A stretch of 64,000 bases of DNA from Hymenobacter siberiensis (GTDB lineage Bacteria; Bacteroidota; Bacteroidia; Cytophagales; Hymenobacteraceae): NCBI RefSeq assembly GCF_018967865.2, contig NZ_JAHLZY020000001.1, forward strand, positions 1,488,001 to 1,552,000, given 5' to 3'. Made by a program: the position numbers and the translations under genes. The notes under the pieces are model-generated. The model saw only the letters and a program-made list of their open reading frames with translations, made no database searches and was not told where the DNA came from. This document shows positions 39,293 through 49,289 of this stretch, in pieces (within the stretch, counting starts at the first letter, position 1; each line of letters begins with the position of its first letter).

Positions 39293-41599
39293 CTACTTTG
39301 CTGTTAGCTTAAACGGCACCATCTGCACATCGCGCGAGTTGCCGCCCACCATCACCTGGAAGTCGCCGGGCTCGGTCATGAATTTCAGGTCGTTGTTGTA
39401 GAATTTGAGGGCATCGGGTGTGAGGCGGAAGGTGAGGGTTTTGCTCTCGCCCTTCTTCAGCATCAACTTCTGGAAGCCTTTCAGCTCCGAAACCGGGCGG
39501 GAGATGGAGCCCACCAGGTCGCGGATGTAAAGCTGGGCCACTTCTTCGCCGTCCATCTGGCCGGTGTTCTGCACGGTCACGCTCACGGTCAGGGTTTCGG
39601 CGGGGCCGATGGTGGGGTTGCTGAGCGTGGGCTTGCCGTAGGTGAACGTGGTGTAGCTCAGGCCGAAGCCGAAGGGGTAGAGCGGCTCGTTGGGCACGTC
39701 GAGGTAGCGCGACTTGTACTTGTCGAGCTTCACGCCGGTGTAGGGCCGGCCGGTGTTTTTGTGGTTGTAGTAAATGGGTTCCTGGCCCACGGCCACGGGG
39801 AAGGTGGCCGTGATTTTGCCGCTCGGGTTGTAGTCGCCAAACAGCACGTCGGCGATGGCATGGCCTGCCTGCGTACCCGCAAACCACGTTTCGAGGATGG
39901 CGTCGGCGTTCTGGTTTTCCCAGGGCAGGGCCAGCGGCCGGCCGTTCATGAGCACCAGTACCAGCGGCTTGCCAGTGGCTTTCAGGGCCTTGAGCAGGGC
40001 CAGCTGCTGGCCGGGCAGGCCGATGTCGGCGCGGGCGGCGGCCTCGCCGGTCATGCCCTGGCTTTCGCCCACTACGGCCACCACCACGTCGGCGGCCTGG
40101 GCCACCTGCACGGCTTCTTTTATCATGTCCTCGGCGCTGCGTTTGTCCAGCTCCAGCTCGCCGCCGTGGGCTTGCAGGCGGTCCAGCATCTGCTGGTCGT
40201 CGGCAATGTTGGCCCCCTTGGCATAGGTGATTTTGAGTGCGGGCGCGGCGGCGCGCAGGCCCTGCTCTACCGACACAGCCTGGTGCCAGTCGCCGGCTCC
40301 GCTCCAACTGCCAATTACATCGCGCTGCCGGTTGGCCAGCGGGCCGATGAGGGCAATGCTGCCGGTTTTCTTCAGCGGCAGGGCGCTGCGCTCGTTCTTC
40401 AAAAGCACCATGCTGCGGCGGGCAATGTCGCGGGCGGCGGCAATGAACTCAGGTTTCATCAGCGTGCTGGTGGCGCGCTCGGTGCTCACGTTGCGGAAGG
40501 GGTCTTGGAACAGGCCGAGCTTGTACTTGGCCTCCAGAATGCGGCGGCAGGCGGCGTCGAGCTGGGCCTTATTTACCGCGCCCGACTGCAGGTTTTTGGC
40601 TGTGTAGTTCAGAAATGACTCGCCCACCATGTCCTGGTCGATGCCCGCGTTCAGGGCCAGGGCAGCCACTTGCTCGGGGGTGCCCATGCCGTGTTCCACC
40701 AGCTCGGGAATGGCGGTGTAGTCCGTGGCCACGAAGCCCTGAAAGCCCCACTGCGTGCGCAGCAGGTTGGTCATTAGCCACTTGTTGGCGGTGGCGGGCG
40801 TGCCGTTCACGTCGTTGAAGGACGACATCACCGAGCCCACGCCGGCCGCTACGGCGGCTTTGTAGGGCGGCAGGTACTCGTTGTACATGCGCTGCTTGCT
40901 CATGTCTGTGGTGTTGTATTCGCGGCCTGCCTCGGCGGCGCCATACAGGGCGAAGTGCTTGAGGCAGGCCATCACGGTATTATCCTTCGTCATATCGTTG
41001 CCGGGGCCCTGATAGCCGCGCACCATGGCCTCGGCAATGCGCGAGCCGAGGTAGGGGTCTTCGCCGGCACCTTCCGAAATGCGGCCCCAGCGGGCGTCGC
41101 GGGCAATGTCTACCATCGGCGAGAACACCCAGTTCAAGCCATCGGCCGTCGATTCCTCGGCCGCGATGCGGGCGCTCTGCTCAATGGCTTTCAGGTCCCA
41201 GCTGGCCGACAAGCCCAGCGCAATCGGAAAAATGGTGCGGTGCCCGTGAATAACATCGTACCCAAACATGAGCGGAATGTGCAGCCGTGATTCCTTGATG
41301 GCCATTTCCTGTAGCTTGCGCACGGCAATGGGCGTGTAGGTATTAAACACGCCGCCCACCAGTCCCTTTCGGATGTTGGCATCAACGTCCTTGCTCACCA
41401 CCGGCCCGGTCACGTCGAACCCCACGGAAACCAGGTTTAGCTGGCCGATTTTTTCCTCCGTCGTCATCTTCGCCATCAGCCCATCGATGTACTGCTTCAT
41501 CTTCTGGGCGGAAGGGGTGGCGGGTGGCGTAGGCTTTTTCTGGGCCTGGGCGGCGGGAGCCAGGGCGAGGGCGAGGAGGAGCAGGGGAATTCGTTTCAT
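39293..41599 (-). CDS. bglX: GH3 beta-glucosidase (BglX-like)
   Basis: A 768-residue secreted enzyme with signal peptide MKRIPLLLLALALAPAAQAQ. The GH3 N-terminal barrel has KIGQLNLVSVG, IPLMFGYDVIHGHRTIFP, WGRISEGAGEDPYL, CLKHFALYGAAEAGREYN and the nucleophile Asp in FQGFVATDYTAI at about residue 290. The alpha/beta sandwich domain and the C-terminal fibronectin-type domain (GKPTLSNPTIGPAETLTVSV ... ELKGFQKLMLKKGESKTLTF) are present. It releases glucose, or a related sugar, from beta-linked oligosaccharides in the periplasm. ATG 41599 is preferred to an upstream start in repeat sequence. Confidence 0.94.
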   Translation of the reverse strand: MKRIPLLLLALALAPAAQAQKKPTPPATPSAQKMKQYIDGLMAKMTTEEKIGQLNLVSVGFDVTGPVVSKDVDANIRKGLVGGVFNTYTPIAVRKLQEMAIKESRLHIPLMFGYDVIHGHRTIFPIALGLSASWDLKAIEQSARIAAEESTADGLNWVFSPMVDIARDARWGRISEGAGEDPYLGSRIAEAMVRGYQGPGNDMTKDNTVMACLKHFALYGAAEAGREYNTTDMSKQRMYNEYLPPYKAAVAAGVGSVMSSFNDVNGTPATANKWLMTNLLRTQWGFQGFVATDYTAIPELVEHGMGTPEQVAALALNAGIDQDMVGESFLNYTAKNLQSGAVNKAQLDAACRRILEAKYKLGLFQDPFRNVSTERATSTLMKPEFIAAARDIARRSMVLLKNERSALPLKKTGSIALIGPLANRQRDVIGSWSGAGDWHQAVSVEQGLRAAAPALKITYAKGANIADDQQMLDRLQAHGGELELDKRSAEDMIKEAVQVAQAADVVVAVVGESQGMTGEAAARADIGLPGQQLALLKALKATGKPLVLVLMNGRPLALPWENQNADAILETWFAGTQAGHAIADVLFGDYNPSGKITATFPVAVGQEPIYYNHKNTGRPYTGVKLDKYKSRYLDVPNEPLYPFGFGLSYTTFTYGKPTLSNPTIGPAETLTVSVTVQNTGQMDGEEVAQLYIRDLVGSISRPVSELKGFQKLMLKKGESKTLTFRLTPDALKFYNNDLKFMTEPGDFQVMVGGNSRDVQMVPFKLTAK

Positions 41600-41633
41600 G
41601 TGGGAGGGGGAGGTTGATTTCTGAGCTAAATTG

Positions 41634-41658
41634 TCATGCAGAGCGCAGCGAAGCATCT
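41634..41658. repeat. Single arm of the GCAGAGCGCAGCGAAGCATC repeat
   Basis: One arm without its partner, 35 bases upstream of the GH3 start. The IS5-type insertion nearby at 41696 may have removed the other arm. Confidence 0.6.
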
Positions 41659-41695
41659 TTACCGCTTCGTTGCAACAGCATTAATTACTATCGAG

Positions 41696-42613
41696 GAAGC
41701 TGTTTAGAAAGTCAAAGGACTCCCAAAAAAGCGCGAAATTTGAGGTGTAACACTCCTTTTTTCGCATTTTAATGGAAGTCCTGTCCAAAGATATGATTCG
41801 CCAATGGATTCTGCCCGCGCTCCCTTTCTCGGCCCACGGCCGCCCCTCGGTCGTGGAGCCGGTTGAGTTGGTAGAAGTCATTCTCTACAAGCTCAAAAGC
41901 GGCTGTCAGTGGCGCTTATTGCCGGTCAAACAGTTTTTTACGGGCGCATCCCTGACCTGGCAGGGCGTGTACGCCCACTTTAATGCCTGGCGCAAGGACG
42001 GGTCCTGGCAAGGGTTCTGGCTCAGGATGTTGCGCGAAAACGGGGCCCATCTCTACTGTTCCAGCGTCCAGCTCGACGGCAGCCACACGCCCGCCAAAAA
42101 CGGGGGGGGGGAGCCGTCGGCTACCAGGGCCGCAAAAAAGCCCGCACCACCACGGCCCTGTTCCTCTCCGACAACCGGGGCCAGTCCCTGGCCTGCGCCA
42201 GCCCGCAGGCGGGCAATCACCATGACACCCACCTGCTCAATAACCTGTTCGGCGAAATCTACGCCTCGCTCGAAGCGGCCAATATTCCCGTCGCCGGGCT
42301 GTTTCTGAACGCCGACAAAGCCTTTGACACCAAGGACTTTTGCCGGGAATGCGCCCGGCGCGACATCGAGGCCAACATCCCCCGCAACCGCTGCGCCGCC
42401 GCCTGGCAGACCGCCGACGACACTCCCTTCAACCCCGAGCTCTATCGCCACCGCGTCGTGGTCGAACACGCCAACGCCTGGCTCGACGGCTTCAAAATCT
42501 TGCTCGTGCGCTACGAAACCAGCGTCGGCAACTTGCTGGCCTGGCACTGGCTCGCCTTCGTTGTCATCATTTTTGCGAAAAATCAACCGAAAACCGACTT
42601 TTTAAACAGCTTC
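41696..42613 (+). mobile_element. IS5-family insertion sequence (copy A)
   Basis: A 918-bp element. The left end GAAGCTGTTTAGAAAGTC (41696-41713) and the complementary right end at 42596-42613 differ at one position. No clear target duplication is seen. A further right-end copy (43578-43595) downstream shows that another related element once ended there. Confidence 0.8.
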
Positions 42614-42637
42614 GTTGTTCCGGTCCGACCGCCCTAG
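41772..42637 (+). CDS. IS5-family transposase (copy A), joined by -1 frameshift
   Basis: The first frame starts MEVLSKDMIRQWILPALPFS and has the IS5 N-terminal pattern VEVILYKLKSGCQWRLLP. At a run of ten G (42102-42111) a -1 shift leads to GYQGRKKARTTTALFLSDN, HHDTHLLNNLF, LFLNADKAFDTKDF and VVVEHANAWLDGFKILLVRY. This supplies the DDE residues (Asp in VQLDGSHT, Asp in NADKAF, Glu in VVEHAN). Without the shift the protein ends at 42308 and lacks the catalytic domain. The second frame runs through the right end to a TAG at 42635-42637, partly formed by the next IS. Confidence 0.82.
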
Positions 42638-43474
42638 AGCGTGAGGACAATTACCTTTGCTTTGGCAATCGTTTATAACGAAGAAATTATTTATGAGAAG
42701 ACATGAGATTAGCGATGCTCAATGGCTGGCGGTGAGTCCCCTTTTGTCGGGTAAAGCCACGGATTGCGGGGTAACGGGCAAAGACAACCGCTTGTTTTTC
42801 AACGCGGTCGTGTGGATAATGCGCACCGGTTGCCCGTGGGCCGACCTGCCCGAACGCTTCGGCAAATTCAACACCGTGTGCAAGCGCTTCCGGCGCATGG
42901 CGACCAAAGGGGTTTGGGAGCGGGCCTTCCAGGCCCTGCAAGCCCCCGAACTGGACTGGGTCATGCTCGATTCGACCGTCGTGCGGGCGCACCAGCATTC
43001 AGCGGGCCAAAAAAAAGTAACGCCGCCACCGAGTGCCTCGGACGCAGCCGCGGGGGCATCGGCACCAAAATTCACGCCTGCGTGGAGTCGCTGGGCAACG
43101 CCGTGCGGCTGATTGCGACCGAAGGCCAGGCGGGCGACAGCCCGCAGGCGCTGCCCTTGCTGGCGGACCTGCAGCCGGGCAAAGTGCTGGCCGACACGGC
43201 TTACGACAGCGACGCAACCCGCGCCTATTGCACCGAAAGGGGCATCGAAGCCGTCATTCCCAGCCATCCCAACCGGGTAGAACCCTTGGCAATGGACGAA
43301 GAAACCTGCCGCGACCGCAACAAAGTCGAGCGCTTTTTTGGCCGCCTCAAGCAATACCGCCGCCTGGCCACCCGCTACGAAAAAACCGCCGTTTCCTTCC
43401 TCGCCTTTTGGTATATTGGTGCTACGCTAGATTGGTTTAGATAAATAAATAAATCTTTTATTGTCCTCACGCTC
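42637..43474 (+). mobile_element. IS5-family insertion sequence (copy B, IS427-like)
   Basis: An 838-bp element with perfect 15-bp terminal repeats GAGCGTGAGGACAAT (42637-42651 and complement 43460-43474). It is flanked by TA duplications (42635-42636, 43475-43476). It has inserted exactly at the centre of a GACCGCCCTAGGCGGTC palindrome, one arm of which lies on each side. Confidence 0.93.
42693..43444 (+). CDS. IS5-family transposase (copy B), joined by -1 frameshift
   Basis: The start MRRHEISDAQWLAVSPLLSG and FNAVVWIMRTGCPWADLPERFG are typical of the IS427 group. Asp1 is in VMLDSTVVRAHQHS. At eight A (43009-43016) a -1 shift gives KKSNAATECLGRSRGGIGTK, with Asp2 in LADTAYDSDATR and Glu in RNKVERFFGRLKQYRRLATR. 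Both frames are undamaged, so the element may be active. Confidence 0.87.
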
Positions 43475-43570
43475 TAGGCGGTCGGACCGGTTGCCGCGAG
43501 AACGGCGCCAGTGCTTGTTGGGCCGATGCCAACGGCAACCGGTCCGGCCGCCTAGGGCGGTCGGACCGGC
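43475..43570. repeat. Nested palindromes beside IS copy B
   Basis: GGCGGTCGGACCGGTTGCCG (43477-43496) pairs with a complementary arm near 43532-43551. The latter is followed by a further GGCGGTCGGACCGG palindrome half. They share the GACCGCC/GGCGGTC core with the palindrome at 30967. Confidence 0.7.
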
Positions 43571-43577
43571 GCAACCC

Positions 43578-43595
43578 GATTTTCTAAACAGCTTC
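43578..43595 (-). repeat. Orphan right end of the copy-A type IS
   Basis: GATTTTCTAAACAGCTTC is the complement of the copy-A left end with one mismatch, with no coding sequence attached. Confidence 0.6.
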
Positions 43596-43603
43596 ATATG
43601 TTC

Positions 43604-43639
43604 AAAAAATCCTCGTCTGTTCTGGGCGAGGATTTTTTT
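43604..43639. terminator. Terminator-like hairpin
   Basis: AAAAAATCCTCG, an 11-base loop, CGAGGATTTTTTT. No gene ends directly before it on the plus strand other than the IS remnants, so it probably served a gene now lost, or the tRNA unit from the other side. Confidence 0.6.
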
Positions 43640-43848
43640 GTGCGTGTTAGGGGAGGCGTTTCAAACCCCGGCACCTGATTTTATGCAGCAGCTGCGCCGC
43701 TCTGCCGGAAAAGCTGTCGCTCATCGCAACCAAAGCCGCTTTTCGAAGCGCTGCGGCATTTCGTGCTTCGTATCAGCTGGCACAATTGAAGCCGCATGAG
43801 CATTGTAACCTTCGCCCAGCTGTTGCCAGTGATGCTATTGGGTACAAT

Positions 43849-43883
43849 AAAAAAGGCCCTTACATTGCTGTGAGGGCCTTTTT
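43849..43883 (-). terminator. Terminator downstream of tRNA-Glu
   Basis: AAAAAAGGCCCT / AGGGCCTTTTT hairpin right after the 3' end of the tRNA on the minus strand. Confidence 0.75.
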
Positions 43884-43885
43884 AG

Positions 43886-43957
43886 TAGTCCGTAGGGGAA
43901 TCGAACCCCTGTTGGTAGAATGAAAATCTACTGTCCTAACCCCTAGACGAACGGACC
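43886..43957 (-). tRNA. tRNA-Glu (UUC)
   Basis: A 72-nt cloverleaf. The acceptor arm GGTCCGT pairs with ACGGACT, the anticodon stem GTAGA/TCTAC holds the loop TTTTCAT with anticodon TTC, and the T arm is AGGGGTTCGATTCCCCT. The CCA end is not encoded. Confidence 0.95.
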
Positions 43958-45280
<1,323 letters not shown>

Positions 45281-45344
45281 GTTTTGATGTGAAAATGTGC
45301 TGAATGTGAAAATGTGCGCAACAGCGGATTTTCGGCAAAGCAAC

Positions 45345-45374
45345 AAAAAAGCCTGCCTTTTGGCAGGCTTTTTT
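45345..45374 (+). terminator. Terminator of gapA
   Basis: A6-GCCTGCC, TTTT loop, GGCAGGC-T6; symmetrical, so it can act on both strands. Confidence 0.9.
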
Positions 45375-45450
45375 GCTTTGTATCCGTAGCCTATACATCC
45401 TTCCTTTTGCACATTCTTCCTGTTTTCCGTCTCCTTCATATTTAAAAAAA

Positions 45451-46320
45451 TTGCCCAAAACCTGCTTCGTTCTGAACCCCAAGGCCGGCCCCAGCCAGCG
45501 CCACGACATGCCCGCCCTGATTGCGCGGTACTTCGGTGCGCGGGAAACCGACTACGAAATTTGGCCCACGGAATACGCCGGGCATGCTGTGGAGCTGGCC
45601 CGCACGGCTGCCGCCGAAGGCTTTGCCGTGGTGGCTGCCGTGGGCGGCGATGGCACCGTGAACGAAGTGGGGAGGGGCTTGTTGGGCACCGAAACTACCC
45701 TGGGCATCATCCCGCAGGGCTCGGGCAATGGCCTGGCCCGCCACCTAAAGGTGCCGCTGGGCCTGGCCGATGCGCTGCGCCGGCTGGCCGCGCCCACCTT
45801 CAGCCGCATGGACGTGGGCGTGATAAACGGCCACCCGTTCTTCTGCACCGCCGGGCTGGGGTTTGATGCGCACGTGAGCCAGCACTTCGCCCAGGCCGGC
45901 TCGCGGGGCCTGAGCACGTACTTGCAGGTAACGCTGCGCGAGTATCGCCGCTACCGCCCGGTGCCCGTGCAGGCCAACCTCAATGGTCAGGAAATCAGCA
46001 CCGATTGCTACGTGCTGGCCTTCGCCAATGCCTCGCAATACGGCAACAACGCCTATATTGCCCCCCTGGCCGACCTGCGCGACGGCCTGCTCGACGTGTG
46101 CCTGATTGATGTCCTGCCCGTGGGCCGGGCCTTCCGCGTGAGCCTGGCCATGGCCCTCGGTACCCTCCCGCAAAGCAAGGCGGCCGAATATTTTCGGGTG
46201 CCGCGCGGCCGGGTGGTGGCCGCCGCGCCCATCGGTTTTCACGTCGATGGCGACTACCTGGGCCATGCTACCGAGTTCGACGTAGAGCTGCTGCCGCTGG
46301 CCTTGGCCGTGGCGGTGTAG
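45451..46320 (+). CDS. YegS/DagK-family lipid kinase
   Basis: A 289-residue diacylglycerol-kinase-like protein. CFVLNPKAGPSQRHD lies at the N-terminus, the nucleotide-binding loop is AVVAAVGGDGTVNEVGRGL, and GIIPQGSGNGLARHL and HVDGDYLGH near the end complete the pattern. It phosphorylates a lipid or long-chain base with ATP; the substrate is unknown. The start is taken as TTG at 45451 (MPKTCFVLNPKAG), which follows an A-rich stretch and matches the family start. Confidence 0.9.
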   Translation: MPKTCFVLNPKAGPSQRHDMPALIARYFGARETDYEIWPTEYAGHAVELARTAAAEGFAVVAAVGGDGTVNEVGRGLLGTETTLGIIPQGSGNGLARHLKVPLGLADALRRLAAPTFSRMDVGVINGHPFFCTAGLGFDAHVSQHFAQAGSRGLSTYLQVTLREYRRYRPVPVQANLNGQEISTDCYVLAFANASQYGNNAYIAPLADLRDGLLDVCLIDVLPVGRAFRVSLAMALGTLPQSKAAEYFRVPRGRVVAAAPIGFHVDGDYLGHATEFDVELLPLALAVAV

Positions 46321-46429
46321 GTCATCTAACAGGTGTCACTTAACATTTAACAAATTTTGGATGATACCTCGATAAACTGATGCCGGCCCGGCTTTCCCGA
46401 ATTATTAAATGCTAAATGTTAATTATTAA

Positions 46430-46765
46430 ATGAAACAGAACCGTACCGGCGTGGTCTATTCCACCAATCCCGATTTCTCCTTCCAAACCGATGAAGCGGC
46501 GGCGGCCACCACGTTGCCCCCCCAGCAGCAGCAGCTGCGCGTGCAGCTCGATAAAAAGCAGCGCGGCGGCAAGCAGGTCACCCTCGTAACTGGTTTTATG
46601 GGCACCGACGGGGACTTGCAGGCGCTCGGTAAGCTCCTCAAAACCAAGTGTGGCGTGGGCGGCAGCGCCAAGGACGGCGAAATAGTGGTGCAGGGTGACT
46701 TCCGCGATAAGGTGCTGGAAGTGCTGATTAAGGAAGGCTACAAGGCCAAGAAAGCCGGCGGCTGA
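46430..46765 (+). CDS. yciH: SUI1/YciH-family translation factor
   Basis: A 111-residue protein. The first 45 residues are variable ([12 protein letters not shown], Gln-rich), then an eIF1/SUI1 fold: [40 protein letters not shown] and the ending [18 protein letters not shown]. Bacterial YciH binds the small ribosomal subunit and influences initiation fidelity. It stands alone after a 109-base AT-rich gap that probably contains its promoter. Confidence 0.92.
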   Translation: MKQNRTGVVYSTNPDFSFQTDEAAAATTLPPQQQQLRVQLDKKQRGGKQVTLVTGFMGTDGDLQALGKLLKTKCGVGGSAKDGEIVVQGDFRDKVLEVLIKEGYKAKKAGG

Positions 46766-46824
46766 TTCGGCTTCGGGCGTGGGTTTTCCGTATTCCGCCT
46801 CGCGTTCCTGCTTCGCTTGCGCCT

Positions 46825-47271
46825 ATGATTTTGCGGCTTACTCCTGTTTTTTCGGCCCTGCCCGAAACGGCCCGCGACGTGACTTCTGTGCACGGCCGGG
46901 CCGAAAGCACGATTATCGACGCCGTGCTGTGGCTGAAGCTGGGCGTGGAAACCGTGGGCGCGGGCATCATTGCGCTGGGCATTATCAGCGCGGGCTGGCT
47001 GTTGATAAAGGCCCTGAGCCGGGGCCAGACGGCCGATTTTACGGCTATTCGGCTGGCACTGGCCCGGTACCTGGCCCTGGCGCTGGAGTTTCAGCTGGGG
47101 GCCGATATTCTTTCGACGGCCATTTCGCCCAGCTGGGAGCAATTGGGCAAGCTCGGGACCATTGCCATCATCCGCACGGCCCTCAACTACTTTCTCTCCC
47201 GCGAAATGCGCGACGAGCGCCACCAGACCAACACCGAAACGCCGGCCGTGGCAGACCGCGCCGATAGCTAA
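46825..47271 (+). CDS. DUF1622 membrane protein
   Basis: A 148-residue protein with about three membrane segments. The family pattern is clear: LKLGVETVGAGIIALGIISA, RLALARYLALALEFQLGADI and GTIAIIRTALNYFLSREM. The function of DUF1622 is unknown. Its stop overlaps the stop of the convergent kdsB by 4 bases. The start ATG at 46825 leaves an unusual N-terminal stretch of 27 residues before the first helix, so a later start is possible. Confidence 0.85.
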   Translation: MILRLTPVFSALPETARDVTSVHGRAESTIIDAVLWLKLGVETVGAGIIALGIISAGWLLIKALSRGQTADFTAIRLALARYLALALEFQLGADILSTAISPSWEQLGKLGTIAIIRTALNYFLSREMRDERHQTNTETPAVADRADS

Positions 47272-48017
47272 ACGCCCAGCCGCGCCCGCGCCCGCGCCAC
47301 ATCCTCCGGCGTGTCAATACCGAACGCATCCAGTTCGGTTTCCGCGCAGCGAATCTGGAAACCGGCCTCCAGCCAGCGCAATTGCTCCAAGCTTTCGGCG
47401 GCTTCGAGGGGCGACACGGGCAGGCGCGTGAGCTGCGCCAGTACCTGCGGCTGGTAGGCATACAGGCCGAGGTGGCGCAGGTAGCGGTGGTGGGCCAGCC
47501 ACTCGGCCGGCTCGCGGCCGCGCTGGTAGGGCAGGGGGTGGCGGCTGAAATACAGGGCGTGGCCCTGCTGGCTGAGCACCACTTTGGGCAGGTGCGGGCT
47601 GAATAACTCTTCCGCCGTGAGCACCGGCTTCACCAGCGTGGCAATGGCGGGCGCGGTGGCGGCATCGGCGAATAAATCGGCCAGGGCGTTGATTTGGGCG
47701 GGGTGAATGAACGGCTCATCGCCCTGAATATTGACGATGCAATGCACGTCGGCCGGGCTGCCGAGCTGCTGGAAGGCCTCCCACAAGCGGTCGGTGCCGC
47801 TGGGGTGGTCGGGGTGGGTGAGCACGGCCTCGCCCCCAAAATCCTGTACGTGACGCAGGATGCGCGCATCATCGGTGGCCACCACTACGCGGGCCAGGTT
47901 GGCTTGCTGGGCCTGCCGCACCACCCGCTGAATCATGCTCTGGCCGCCCAAATCGACGAGCGGCTTGCCGGGCAGGCGGGTGGAGGCAAAGCGGGCGGGA
48001 ATCAGGCCAAGTACCAT
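47268..48017 (-). CDS. kdsB: 3-deoxy-manno-octulosonate cytidylyltransferase
   Basis: A 249-residue CMP-Kdo synthetase. MVLGLIPARFASTRLPGKPL starts at the ATG. VVVATDDARI, THPDHPSGTDRLWEA and IVNIQGDEPFIHPAQI are the substrate-binding motifs, and FGIDTPEDVARAR is the C-terminal signature. It activates Kdo with CTP for lipopolysaccharide core synthesis, consistent with a Gram-negative envelope. It is convergent with the DUF1622 gene and divergent from the LysM gene. Confidence 0.96.
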   Translation of the reverse strand: MVLGLIPARFASTRLPGKPLVDLGGQSMIQRVVRQAQQANLARVVVATDDARILRHVQDFGGEAVLTHPDHPSGTDRLWEAFQQLGSPADVHCIVNIQGDEPFIHPAQINALADLFADAATAPAIATLVKPVLTAEELFSPHLPKVVLSQQGHALYFSRHPLPYQRGREPAEWLAHHRYLRHLGLYAYQPQVLAQLTRLPVSPLEAAESLEQLRWLEAGFQIRCAETELDAFGIDTPEDVARARARLGV

Positions 48018-48200
48018 GGATGGAAGTGGGAAGTGAGGAGCGGGAAAATGACTGCCAACAAGCCCCAAATAACGGAACTGGGCAGGGTTGAAACCGGCCG
48101 GGTTCAATTTCCCACCGGTTATTGCGTTATTTTGCCTCGCGGGCTGCCTGAGCCGGCGCTTCCGGGCGGGGGCAAAGTGAATTTTGGAAGGCTATTTTCT

Positions 48201-49139
48201 ATGACTGTAATTCTTTCGTTGCTGACGCTGCTGGCCCTGGGCGGTCCCGGTCCGGGCAAACCCGGCCACGCCAAAAGTGCCCCTGCCGACTCCATTGGCC
48301 AGGAAATGCGCGGCGGCCAGCGCTTCGTGAAGCACCGCGTGGCGGCTGGCGAAACCCTCACCGCCCTCACGCGCCGCTACCACGTCACCCTGGCCCAACT
48401 CACAGAGGCCAACCCGCAGATTAAAAACGGGCTCGGCGTGGGCCAGATTGTGTACGTGCCCCGCCCCGCCGCCGGCCGCGCTACAACTGCTGCCGCGCCC
48501 GATAAAACCCCCACGGCCGTCGCGCCCGTGGCCGTGCCTGCTCGCTACACCGTGGTGAAGGGCGAAACTCTGTTCGGTATTGCCCGCAAGTTTCAGCTCA
48601 CGCCCGATGAGCTGATTAAACTCAACAAGCTGCCCGCCGGCGGCACCGTGCGCGTGGGCCAGCTGCTCATCCTCACCGGCACGGCCGAAACCGCTGCCGC
48701 CCCGGCCACCGCCAAAACCGCGCCCGTGCGCCCCATTGAGGTAGAAGCCGTGCCCGCCACGCCCGCCAAGGCCCCGGCCCCCGATAAGCCCGCCCAGGTA
48801 GCCACCGTGACGCCCGACCGCGAGGAAGAAAAGGAGGACCGCACCCCCAGCCGCGCCAGCGAAGTACTGGCCCGCGTGGTGGAGTCCGGCCTCGGCGCGC
48901 CCATCGAAAAGAGCATTACCGATAAGTACCTTGCCCTGCACAAAACGGCCCCCGTGGGCACCATCATGCAGGTGAAAAATGCCATGAATGGCCTCTCGGT
49001 GTACGTGCGCGTCATCGGCAAGCTGCCCGATACGGGTGAGAACAACAACGTGCTGGTGCGCCTCTCGCCCCGCGCCGTGCAGAAGCTCGGCACCGCCGAC
49101 TCCCGCTTCCGCGTGGAGACGAATTACATCCCGCAGTAG
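48201..49139 (+). CDS. LysM protein with RlpA-like C-terminal domain
   Basis: A 312-residue exported protein with a short signal sequence (MTVILSLLTLLALG). LysM repeats lie at about 43-87 (KHRVAAGETLTALTRRYHVT) and 116-158 (YTVVKGETLFGIARKFQLTP). A Pro/Ala/Lys linker follows, and a C-terminal domain (about 215-312) resembles the RlpA double-psi beta-barrel (YLALHKTAPVGTIMQVKNAM, YVRVIGKLPDTGENNNVLVR). LysM binds peptidoglycan; RlpA-like domains cut or bind glycan strands. The catalytic residues of lytic RlpA are not obvious, so a structural role is likely. Confidence 0.85.
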   Translation: MTVILSLLTLLALGGPGPGKPGHAKSAPADSIGQEMRGGQRFVKHRVAAGETLTALTRRYHVTLAQLTEANPQIKNGLGVGQIVYVPRPAAGRATTAAAPDKTPTAVAPVAVPARYTVVKGETLFGIARKFQLTPDELIKLNKLPAGGTVRVGQLLILTGTAETAAAPATAKTAPVRPIEVEAVPATPAKAPAPDKPAQVATVTPDREEEKEDRTPSRASEVLARVVESGLGAPIEKSITDKYLALHKTAPVGTIMQVKNAMNGLSVYVRVIGKLPDTGENNNVLVRLSPRAVQKLGTADSRFRVETNYIPQ

Positions 49140-49159
49140 GGCTGGTCGTTCAAACAGAA

Positions 49160-49254
49160 CGTCATGCAGAGCGTAGCATCTTGCCCGCAGTAAGTAATTC
49201 ATTCGATTGAGTTAGTTGCTGCGGGCAAGATGCTTCGCTGCGCTCTGCATGACG
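49160..49254. repeat. Palindromic repeat, GCAGAGCGCAGCGAAGCATC family
   Basis: Arms 49160-49190 and 49219-49254; the left arm lacks an internal AGCGA-type segment found in the right arm, so pairing is interrupted by a bulge. Confidence 0.75.
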
Positions 49255-49289
49255 GGCCTTACTCCTCCCACCCAAACGCTGCCATTCCC

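Noticed and set aside
41696..43595. A composite transposon formed by the two IS5-type elements
   Set aside because: The elements have different ends, copy B sits in its own TA-flanked site, and no cargo gene lies between them.
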